DNA of 64,000 nucleotides from Isoetes taiwanensis. Taxonomy: Eukaryota; Streptophyta; Lycopodiopsida; Isoetales; Isoetaceae. Under the pieces are notes generated by a model. That model saw only the letters and a program-made list of their open reading frames with translations. It was not told where the DNA came from and did no database searches. The position numbers and the translations under genes are program-made. This document shows, one piece after another, positions 55,656 to 64,000 of this stretch; position 1 is the first letter of the stretch; each line of letters opens with the position of its first letter. The stretch lies in contig JAJEKV010000033.1 in the NCBI GenBank assembly GCA_021234155.1, forward strand, positions 7,368,635 to 7,432,634, in the 5' to 3' direction.

Positions 55656-55686
55656 GCCGGTTTGGTGTGCATTGCGAGTCCCTTAC
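55656..55686 (+). repeat. B1 repeat (internal copy of the right end)
   Basis: 31 bp (gccggtttggtgtgcattgc then gagtcccttac), identical to B2 at 56,632-56,662. It lies 7 bases before A2, so B1-A2 reproduces the joined ends of a circular form. Confidence 0.93.
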
Positions 55687-55693
55687 TGAATCG

Positions 55694-55835
55694 GCATCGA
55701 TCCGAAAGCCGTTTGATCGGCATTCCGGGAAGGGGCGAAGCCGCTATATGAGACGTCATTCCAGTTGTAGCAGGTTATCGGCGTTCTTCTCACAGCAGCA
55801 GCAGTTCTCCATCTTTGCCTTTGACTCCCTCCTCA
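55694..55835 (+). repeat. A2 repeat (internal copy of the left end)
   Basis: 142 bp match to A1. Both copies end at cctcctca, after which they diverge. Confidence 0.93.
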
Positions 55836-55939
55836 CCCGCCCCATAGGTTGTTCCCAGGTTTTGTTACATTGTTTTGTTTCATTTAAGTTGTTGTTACAC
55901 CTGCGGGTGCATGTTATTTTCCACCTTTGGAGGTCATGC

Positions 55940-56165
55940 AGAACTTTATATATCTATTTTATCTGGTCCACCCACAGGGTGATGCGCTGCGTATATATAT
56001 GTATTTTTTCAGCTGGTCCACCCATGGGGTGATGCGCTGCTTTTTCATGTCTACATATATCTATTTTTATCTGGTCCACCCTCAGTCATGCGCTGCTTAT
56101 ATATCTATATGTATATTTTTTCATCTGGACCACCCTTGGGGTGATGCGCTGCTGTTTCATGTTGT
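55940..56165 (+). repeat. Minisatellite between A2 and B2
   Basis: Four degenerate units of 50-75 bp share ctggtccaccc and ggtgatgcgctgc, separated by (ta)-rich stretches (atatatctat). They lie in the non-coding right part of the DIRS-like element. Confidence 0.8.
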
Positions 56166-56435
56166 TATGGTGTTATTCCAGTAGGTTGATCCACCTTCAG
56201 GCGATGCGGGTTTATTAGATTTGTCACCACATGATCTACTCCACACCAGGTCCTTTTGCACAGGTGGGTTGGTTCCATCGGATATTTTTTGGGTCTAACC
56301 TATGACGGGTGCTTGCTTATGGTTTTCTTTCAGGTCCTTAGACATCTCGCACTCAAGTCCGTGATCCAGCTCTAGCGTGCTCCTTGGCTATGGTTGCAGG
56401 CAGCTTATGAGGGGGTGGTGACGGTTTCTCATTAG

Positions 56436-56475
56436 GGTTTTCCTCGAAAACCCGAAAGGGCGGGGTTTTTCATCC
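56436..56475 (+). repeat. Palindromic block shared with position 2,597
   Basis: ggttttcctcgaaaacccga and agggcggggtttttc form stems (AAAACCC/GGGTTTT), and the block is nearly the reverse complement of 2,597-2,634. Within the element's 3' region it could help RNA 3' end formation. Confidence 0.6.
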
Positions 56476-56631
56476 CGATGAGAAGGTGTCACCACTAGCC
56501 TCGTCTTGTCTTGCCTATGTATTATATTTATGAGGGGGGCTCGACGTTGTTCCTATGGTCAGCCCCCCACTGACTACATTTTTTTGAACTGCTGTAAACT
56601 GCTGCTGTGATGAATGAAAAGCCCTATCTAT

Positions 56632-56662
56632 GCCGGTTTGGTGTGCATTGCGAGTCCCTTAC
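56632..56662 (+). repeat. B2 repeat, right end of the DIRS-like element
   Basis: 31-bp match to B1. Three further bases (cag) precede the resumption of the host unit at aatgtggtgt. Confidence 0.93.
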
Positions 56663-57491
56663 CAGAATGTGGTGTACCCAACATCCAAAGGTTCTTTAGA
56701 GACTAAACTTAGAACTGCATAATATAAAGCCCCAGGATACCACCCCAAAATGCCAATGTTCACAGAGAAAAAAGGATATATGGTCAAAGACCTTTAGATT
56801 GAAACAGATTCCCCTTGTACAGGTCAATCATGGTTGGATTACACCATAAAGCTTACCACACAGTCAATACAATGGATAGTTTAAAGATCACTTTGTTCCC
56901 CCAGATTTTTATTCGAGGAGCACTGAGTAAATAGCTTTAAGCCCAATCAAAAAAAGCCTACCACCTACCGTAGGAAATGAATGGCCCCAGTATGGTTATG
57001 CCGTGAACATAGGGAGGTGGACCCCTACTGTCACAGCAGAGGTCCGACCCATAACCTATTATTAAATCAACCCAATATTGAAGTAAAATGTACAAAACAT
57101 CAGGGCGATACGTACCCTTCAAAAAGCAGCAGAAATTTCATGTATCAGGTCTTTGGCATCATAAGGTAAGCCTGGGAATGTGTGTTCCTTGATATATTTG
57201 ATAACTCTTCTTCTTATACCATACTGGTCGAAACCATTGTCCACAAAACATTGCATCAGATCTTTAATGTCAGCAGCCGCTCCAATAGGGCACTAATTTA
57301 GAGTCTGCCCTTAGACCATTATACGTTTTCGTGCACACCTTGCTATTGGACATTGGTATTCTGCAAATAAATATTTTTTATAGTCATATACACAAAGTGT
57401 AAGTAGTGTAAGAAGAAAGGAAAACTTTGCCATACTTGGTCAAAGTATCCAGCAATATATGATAGGCCGAGTGGCATAAAGGTATGAAACT

Positions 57492-57812
57492 TTAGTCAGG
57501 TAGTGAGTCATAAATAGAGTTAATGACTAGATAAATACTGTCCCAATTGTCACCAGCTTTATTGATCCGAGGTGCCACAGAAATCAACTCACTAAAATCC
57601 AGTAGAAAACTCTTCAGCCTTTCTGGCCTCTCTCTTTGTACAATATATTCGTGTGCCTTAATGTCCTTTATGCACCCAAGAATGGTCTGGACAGCATAAC
57701 TAGGGCACTCGATTTTGATGTTGCTGTAACCAAGGTCAGCTAGATCTTTTTTCCAAGTAGGTAAAATCAGTGGAATCTGGATATCTCTATCCTGAATAAA
57801 ATGCAAGTACAT
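57492..57812 (-). CDS. Exon-like frame, unit A (unrecognised)
   Basis: 106 residues (MYLHFIQDRDIQ...NSIYDSLPD) with balanced composition; protein-like but not recognised. The same frame recurs at 60,643-60,951 and at the window end (63,776-64,000) with few changes. An exon of a minus-strand gene is likely: the downstream segment at about 57,354 begins after a typical acceptor (tttatttgcag on the minus strand). Confidence 0.4.
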   Translation of the reverse strand: MYLHFIQDRDIQIPLILPTWKKDLADLGYSNIKIECPSYAVQTILGCIKDIKAHEYIVQRERPERLKSFLLDFSELISVAPRINKAGDNWDSIYLVINSIYDSLPD

Positions 57813-58952
57813 GCAAGTTAGGTGTAAATAAATAAAAGGTGCAGCATGAATATAGTATAATCAACATGAGCTAAATACTTAAGTTTGGGATTGGTAAGAC
57901 CAATGAACAGAAGTATCTAAAAAAAAACCAGTCGCAGCTAGCCTTAACCTCAGTCAACTAGCCAGAACATCTACCGAGGTCAATCCCTACGGTAGTATTA
58001 TCTGCCCACACTAAGACACAAAGTCTATGGTGGCATTTATTGTCCCAAACTTAAAGTATTTAACCCATATCCACGACCATGAAATAAACCATTACGACTC
58101 CAATTATACAAAGTCTATAGTTCAAACTAACACGTTATACTTTGCCCTTTCCTTGTGCCAAACAATCCTATATGTACCATTCTCAACAATAAACTTACTT
58201 GCATCCCCAATCAAATGCTATTTGCCCATAGGGCCTAAAAAAAGCCTTTACCGAATGGAAGGATAATACTTAGTATTTAGATTTCAGAAACAAATCATGT
58301 GCAAATCATGTTCACATGATATTCTTGACCTCATAATATGTTCATGACCAGCTTAACCAAAACCAGAATTTACATAGTAGATATTTCATAGAAACAGCAA
58401 GAAATAGAACATGCAAATTTGTGGACCATGTTCAGTCATTACTATCAGCATCATAACTTCATAGTGATTTGTTCCACACTTTTAAGGGAAGATATTACTT
58501 GTAAATACTGATCATAACTCCTTCAAAGTATAAAATCGTCCATCCTCAAGCCCATAATCCAGAAAAAGCAAAGAAATGACAAATAGAAGAGAAACCTAGT
58601 ACCTGTAGCCAATCAATACTATATTAGCATAAAAATGGTAATATAGCAAGGGCCAAAAGGTACAGATGGTTTCTCGGTTCTTCACCGGTCACCATTTGTA
58701 ACCTCTTTGCTCCTTACAAAATTAAAAAGCATCAAGAACGGACAGAATGTAGAGTTTAAAGTACTCATCCTAAGCATAAAGCATACTGAACTTTATATTT
58801 CAGAGAAATAGAAGCAAGGGCCAAACATTGAATCAGAGTAATCTCTAATATTCGAAAATTACAGCAGTGAAACTTGTCCTTAAAAAATTAAATCAGATCA
58901 GCATTTTATCGGGCTGCCACATCTTTTTATAAAAATACTTAACTAGCTTGAA

Positions 58953-59273
58953 TCAAACCTGATACTCGTCTTGTTCATAATCAGACTCATTGTCTGATGT
59001 CTGATTGTTGGTATAACCCATTGAGGAGGATCCCCCCTGTTTATTTCCAGCCCTGACTTGCTTAGCCCAGTGAGTATTACCCCTGTTAGAATTGTATCCT
59101 TGCTCATCTTGTAGAGGCATTTTTTGCCCATTTGCATTGTTGCCATGCATCTCCTCCATTATCTCGGCAGACAAATCTTGAATGGAAGAATATAATAGTT
59201 CGCCTTCAATCAAATGGCAATCGAATCTGAACCGACCGAAGGCCCATCCGAAGTCATACTCATATCCATACAT
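58953..59273 (-). CDS. Exon-like acidic frame, unit B (altered)
   Basis: Counterpart of 47,507-47,824; near the start two small indels turn the SDGRSVSSDSD segment into a different reading (FGWAFGRFRFD) before the frame is recovered. It ends with the same NESDYEQDEYQV. The damage suggests that this copy is not under protein-level constraint. Confidence 0.3.
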   Translation of the reverse strand: MYGYEYDFGWAFGRFRFDCHLIEGELLYSSIQDLSAEIMEEMHGNNANGQKMPLQDEQGYNSNRGNTHWAKQVRAGNKQGGSSSMGYTNNQTSDNESDYEQDEYQV

Positions 59274-60642
59274 GTCTTAAAAAGACCTAAAGTTCTTGGT
59301 GGGAAAAAATTAAAGACTAAGGTATGTGGAATATATGGTGCATCATCATGAAGCATGTGAATATCATCCGTATACCTACCGGCAACCATGCTTTTCAGGA
59401 AAACCAAGACTTTTTGTGGTATAAAAGAACTTGCCTTGTGCCAGAAGTTTTCGACAGAGCAACCGCCATATCTTTACTTCACAGGAAAAAATCCCCCCAG
59501 TACCTTGTGCAAGAGGTTCATGGCGGATCAACTGCCATATCCTTACCATGCAGAGCATGTACTGAGTACTCCGGTGAACAGGTCTCACGCTTCCCCGGTC
59601 TATTCTATGCAGAACTAGGTTAAACTAGCAGTGGACCAAGGTTTTGGTCCGAAAAGATAAACCTATTTTATGGAGTTAGAAAAAACGAAAACCCTTTTAC
59701 TATAAAGGCCTTTATGCTCCAAATCAAAATACATTATTTATGTCACCATGGTAATCTCAACCATTACACATCAAATAGAATAAAGATAAAGCATTGAATG
59801 ACTTAATATATGAGCAAAATGTGGTGTACCCAACATCCAAAGGTTCTTTAGAGACTAAACTTAGAACTGCATAATATAAAGCCCCAGGATACCACCCCAA
59901 AATGCCAATGTTCACAGAGGTCAAAGACCTTTAGATTGAAACAGATTCCCCTTGTACAGGTCAATCATGGTTGGATTACACCCTAAAGCTTACCACACAG
60001 TCAATACAATGGATAGTTTAAAGATCACTTTGTTCCCCTAGATTTTTATTCGAGGAGCATTGAGTAAATAGCTTTAAGCCCAATAAAAAAAAAACCTACC
60101 ACCTACCGTAGGAAATGAATGGCCCCAGTATGGTTATGCCGTGAACATAGGGAGGATGGACCCCTACTGTCACAGCAGGGGTCCGACCCATAACCTATTA
60201 TTAAATCAACCCAATATTGAAGTAAAATGTACAAAACATCAGGGCGACACGTACCTTTCAAAAAGCAGCAGAAATTTCATGTATCAGGTCTTTGGCATCA
60301 TAAGGTAAGCCTGGGAATGTGTGTTCCTTGATATATTTGATAACTCTTCTTCTTATACCATACTGGTCGAAACCATTGTCCACAAAACATTGCATCAGAT
60401 CTTTAATGTCAGCAGCCGCTCCAATAGGGCACTAATTTAGAGTCTGCCCTTAGACCATTATACTTTTTCGTGCACACCTTGCCATTGGACATTGGTATTC
60501 TGCAAATAAATATTTTTTATAGTCATATACACAAAGTGTAAGTAGTGTAAGAAGAAAGGAAAACTTTGCCACACTTGGTCAAAGTATCCAGCAATATATG
60601 ATAGGCCGAGTGGCATAAAGGTATGAAACTTTAGTCGGGTAG

Positions 60643-60951
60643 TCAGTCATAAATAGAGTTAATGACTAGATAAATACTGTCCCAATTGTCACCAGCTTTA
60701 TTGATCCGAGGTGCCACAGAAATCAACTCACTAAAACCCAGTAGAAAACTCTTCAGCCTTTCTGGCCTCTCTCTTTGTACAATATATTCGTGTGCCTTAA
60801 TGTCCTTTATGCACCCAAGAATGGTCTGGACAGCATAACTAGGGCACTCGATTTTGATGCTTCTGTAACCAAGGTCAGCTAGATCTTTTTTCCAAGTAGG
60901 TAAAATCAGTGGAATCTGGATATCTCTATCCTGAATAAAATGCAAGTACAT
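60643..60951 (-). CDS. Exon-like frame, unit B
   Basis: 102 residues, counterpart of 57,492-57,812, with substitutions such as YSNIKIE to YRSIKIE and LLDFSEL to LLGFSEL. No family recognised. Confidence 0.4.
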   Translation of the reverse strand: MYLHFIQDRDIQIPLILPTWKKDLADLGYRSIKIECPSYAVQTILGCIKDIKAHEYIVQRERPERLKSFLLGFSELISVAPRINKAGDNWDSIYLVINSIYD

Positions 60952-62180
60952 GCAAGTTAGGCGTAAATAAATAAAAGGTGCAGCATGAATATAGTATAAT
61001 CAACATGAGCTAAATACCTAAGTTTGGGATACAAAAGTCACTGGTAAGACCAATGAACAGAAGTATCTAAAAAAAAACTAGTCACAGCTAGCCTTAACCT
61101 CAGTCAACTAGCCGGAACATCTACCGAGGTCAATCCCTACGGTAGTATTATCTGCCCACACTAAGACACAAAGTCTATGGTGGCATTTGTTGTCCCAAAC
61201 TTAAAGTATTTAACCCATATCCACGACCATGAAATAAAACATTACGACTCCAATTATACAAAGTCTATAGTTCAAACTAACACGTTATACTTTGCCCTTT
61301 CCTTGTGTCAATTCTATATGTACCATTCTCAACAAATAAACTTACTTGCCCAATCAAATGCTATTTGCCCATAGGGCCTAAAAAAAGCCTTTACCGAATG
61401 GAAGGATAATACTTAGTATTTAGATTTCAGAAACAAATCATGTGCAAATCATGTTCACATGATATTCTTGACCTCATAATATGTTCATGACCAGCTTAAC
61501 CAAAACCAGAATTTACATAGTAGATATTCCATAGAAACAGCAAGAAATAGAACATGCAGATTTGTGGACCATGTTCAGTCATTACTATCAGCATCATAAC
61601 TTCATAGTGATTTGTTCCACACTTTTAAGGGAAGATATTACTTATAAATACTGATCATAACTCCTTCAAAGTATAAAATCGTCCATCCTCAAGCCCATAA
61701 TCCAGAAAAAGCAAAGAAATGACAAATAGAAGAGAAACCTAGTACCTGTAGCCAATCAATACTATATTAGCATAAAAATGGTAATATAGCAAGGGCCAAA
61801 AGGTACAGATGGTTTCTCGGTTCTTCACCGGTCACCATTTGTAACCTCTTTGCTCCTTACAAAATTAAAAAGCATCAAGAACGGACAGAATGTAGAGTTT
61901 AAAGTACTCATCCTAAGCATAAAGCATATTGAACTTCATATTTCAGAGAAATAGAAGCAAGGGCCAAACATTGAATCAGAGTAATCTCTAATATTCGAAA
62001 ATTACAGCAGTGAAACTTGTCCTTAAAAATTAAATCAGATCAAGATTTTATCGGGCTGCCACATCTTTTATAAAAAATACTTAACTAGCTTGAATCAAAC
62101 CTGATACTCGTCTTGTTCATAATCAGACTCATTGTCTGATGTCTGATTGTTGGTATAACCCATTGAGGAGGATCCCCCGT

Positions 62181-62411
62181 TTATTTCCAAAATACGACTT
62201 GCTTAGCCCAGTGAGTATTACCCCTGTTAGAATTGTATCCTTGCTCATCTTGTAGAGGGCGTTTTTGCCCATTTGCATTGCTGCCATGCATCTCCTCCAT
62301 TATCTCAGACAAATCTTGAATGGAAGAATATAATAGTTCGTCTTCAATGAAATGGCAATCGGAATTTGAACTGACTGAGCGTCCATCTGAGTCATACTCA
62401 TATCCATACAT
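62181..62411 (-). CDS. Exon-like acidic frame, unit C (truncated)
   Basis: Counterpart of 47,507-47,824, keeping MYGYEYDSDGRS. Small changes near 62,178-62,192 (ccccgtttatttccaaaatacg) shift the frame after HWAKQV, so the acidic tail is lost. Confidence 0.3.
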   Translation of the reverse strand: MYGYEYDSDGRSVSSNSDCHFIEDELLYSSIQDLSEIMEEMHGSNANGQKRPLQDEQGYNSNRGNTHWAKQVVFWK

Positions 62412-63392
62412 GTCTTAAAAAGACCTAAAGTTCTTGGTGGGAAAAAATTAAAGACTAAGGTATGTGGAATATATGGTGCATCATCATGAAGCATGTGAAT
62501 ATCATCCGGGGCTACAAGCAACCATGCTTTTTCGGGAAAACCAAGACTTTTTGTGGTATAAAAGAACTTGCCTTGTGCCAGAAGTTTTCGACAGAGCAAC
62601 CGCCATATCTTTACTTCACAGGAAAAAATCCCCCCAGTACCTTGTGCAAGAGGTTCATGGCGGATCAACTGCCATATCCTTACCATGCAGAGCATGTAAT
62701 CGAAAACTCCGGTGAATGTGTCTCACGCTTCCCCAGTCTATTCTATGCAGAACTAGGTTAAACTAGCAGTGGACCAAGGTTTTGGTCCGAAAAGATAAAC
62801 CTATTTTATGGAGTTAGAAAAAACGAAAACCCTTTTACTATAAAGGCCTTTATGCTCCAAATCAAAATACATTATTTATGTCACCATGGTAATCTCAACC
62901 ATTACACATCAAATAGAATAAAGATAAAGCATTGAATGACTTAATATATGAGCAAAATGTGGTGTACCCAACATCCAAAGGTTCTTTAGAGACTAAACTT
63001 AGAACTGCATAATATAAAGCCCCAGGATACCACCCCAAAATGCCAATGTTCACAGAGGTCAAAGACCTTTAGATTGAAACAGATTCCCCTTGTACAGGTC
63101 AATCATGGTTGGATTATACCCTAAAGCTTACCACACAGTCAATACAATGGATAGTTTAAAGATCACTTTGTTCCCCTAGATTTTTATTCGAGGAGCATTG
63201 AGTAAATAGCTTTAAGCCCAATAAAAAAAAACCTACCACCTACCGTAGGAAATGAATGGCCCCAAGATGGTTATGTCAGTGAACATAGGAGGGTGGACCC
63301 CATCATCACAAGAGGGTCCGACCCATAACCTATTATTAAATCAACCCAATATTGAAGTAAAATGTACAAAACATCGAGGCGACACGCACCTT

Positions 63393-63626
63393 TCAAAAAA
63401 AAAAGAAAATTTCATGTATCGTGTCTTTGGCATCATAAGGTAAGCTTGGGAATGTGTGTTCCTTGATATATTTGATAACTCTTCTTCTTATACCATACTG
63501 GTCGAAACCATTGTCCACAAAACATTGCATCAGATCTTTAATGTCAGCAGCCGCCCAATAGGGCACTAATTTAGAGTCTGCCCTTAGACCATTATACTTT
63601 TTCGTGCACACCTTGCCATTGGACAT
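63393..63626 (-). CDS. Exon-like frame, unit C (unrecognised)
   Basis: 77 residues (MSNGKVCTKKYNG...AKDTIHEI then a Phe run). A single-base deletion at about 63,555 joins two frames that stay separate in units A and B (gccgctccaataggg there, gccgcccaataggg here). On the minus strand the segment follows a clear acceptor (tttatttgcag, about 63,638-63,648), and in A and B it precedes a gtacgt donor-like site. The central ADIKDLMQCFVDNGFDQYGI is the most protein-like part; family unknown. Confidence 0.35.
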   Translation of the reverse strand: MSNGKVCTKKYNGLRADSKLVPYWAAADIKDLMQCFVDNGFDQYGIRRRVIKYIKEHTFPSLPYDAKDTIHEIFFFF

Positions 63627-64000
63627 TGGTATTCTGCAAATAAATATTTTTTATAGTCATATACACAAAGTGTAAGTAGTGTAAGAAGAAAGGAAAACTT
63701 TGCCACACTTGGTCAAAGTATCCAGCAATATATGATAGGTCGAGTGGCATAAAGGTATGAAACTTTAGTCGGGTAGTGAGTCATAAATAGAGTTAATGAC
63801 TAGATAAATACTGTCCCAATTGTCACCAGCTTTATTGATCCGAGGTGCCACAGAAATCAACTCACTAAAACCCAGTAGAAAACTCTTCAGCCTTTCTGGC
63901 CTCTCTCTTTGTACAATATATTCGTGTGCCTTAATGTCCTTTATGCACCCAAGAATGGTCTGGACAGCATAACTAGGGCACTCGATTTTGATGCTTCTGT

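Larger units (their letters stand above)
48371..56665 (+). mobile_element. DIRS-group tyrosine-recombinase retrotransposon, 8,295 bp, decayed
   Basis: The ends are defined by comparison with units B and C, which read gagcaaaatgtggtgtaccc (from 59,812 and 62,950) where unit A has gagcaaaatg, then the insertion, then aatgtggtgtaccc. Split direct repeats A1 (48,371-48,509), B1 (55,656-55,686), A2 (55,694-55,835) and B2 (56,632-56,662) sit in the PAT-type order. The coding part has a gag-like region, RT, RNase H, the block after RNase H typical of DIRS elements, and a tyrosine recombinase instead of integrase. Many stops and frameshifts; not active. There is no LTR pair. The AATG at both borders is either a 4-bp duplication or chance microhomology (DIRS elements usually leave none). 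Confidence 0.9.
46076..57927 (-). repeat. Tandem array unit A (interrupted)
   Basis: First of three head-to-tail copies of a unit of about 3.15 kb that begins near ccagtcacagctagcc. Without insertions it matches units B and C closely throughout. It has been enlarged by a 248-bp MITE (46,212-46,459), a SINE-like fragment (about 46,887-47,050) and the 8.3-kb DIRS-like element (48,371-56,665). The strand given is that of the exon-like frames. Confidence 0.9.
57928..61077 (-). repeat. Tandem array unit B (uninterrupted, 3,150 bp)
   Basis: Runs from ccagtcgcagctagcc to the same point in unit C. It contains the empty sites of the MITE (near 58,060), the SINE-like fragment (near 58,487) and the DIRS-like element (59,820-59,821). 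The unit-to-unit period measured at the DIRS empty site is 3,138 bp. Confidence 0.92.
61078..64000 (-). repeat. Tandem array unit C (runs off the window)
   Basis: Starts at ctagtcacagctagcc. The window ends at the point equivalent to 60,866 of unit B. It also shows the empty sites of all three insertions of unit A (DIRS site at 62,958-62,959). Confidence 0.92.

Overview
This is eukaryotic nuclear DNA from a land plant with a large, repeat-rich genome. The evidence is one intact vacuolar-iron-transporter-like gene, a broken plant UDP-glycosyltransferase (UGT) with a PSPG box, plant Ty1/copia and Ty3/gypsy elements, plant-type SINEs and MITEs, long AT-rich gene-free stretches and no bacterial operon structure. 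The abundant old and young retroelements, together with DIRS-group and Penelope-like sequences, make a gymnosperm or another large-genome lineage more likely than a compact angiosperm. The species cannot be fixed from the sequence.

Layout. 1-12 kb is non-coding and built from a dispersed repeat family present as two plus-strand copies and one inverted copy; one copy carries a tRNA-derived SINE whose empty site is present in the other. 13,163-17,492 is a complete, very young LTR retrotransposon with 5-bp target duplications but no gag or pol (LARD-like), packed with tandem repeats, a long GC-rich hairpin and a TIR element. 19.4-20.6 kb holds a 5'-truncated, frameshifted UGT pseudogene on the minus strand. 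22.35-26.3 kb is a degenerate Ty3/gypsy chromovirus. 27.4-29.2 kb carries a minus-strand DUF4283-like (LINE/gag-type) remnant. 31,149-31,955 is the only convincing intact host gene. 34.2-36.2 kb is a frameshifted Penelope-like reverse transcriptase. 37,714-43,385 is a complete Ty1/copia element with near-identical 670-bp LTRs, a 5-bp target duplication and a full-length pol frame.

46.1-64 kb is a tandem array of about 3.15-kb units (two complete, the last running off the window) with small exon-like minus-strand reading frames. Its first unit was split by an 8.3-kb insertion at 48,371-56,665. Both intact neighbouring units preserve the empty site, so the ends are defined almost to the base. 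The insertion encodes decayed DIRS-group proteins: gag-like, reverse transcriptase, RNase H with the downstream DIRS-conserved block, and tyrosine recombinase. It carries split direct repeats in the order A1-genes-B1-A2-B2, as in PAT-type tyrosine-recombinase retrotransposons. This is the most unusual item here. The same array unit also took in a Tourist-like MITE and a SINE-like fragment.

The elements do not form a pathway. The window is a record of successive insertions around two host-gene loci, one alive and one dead.
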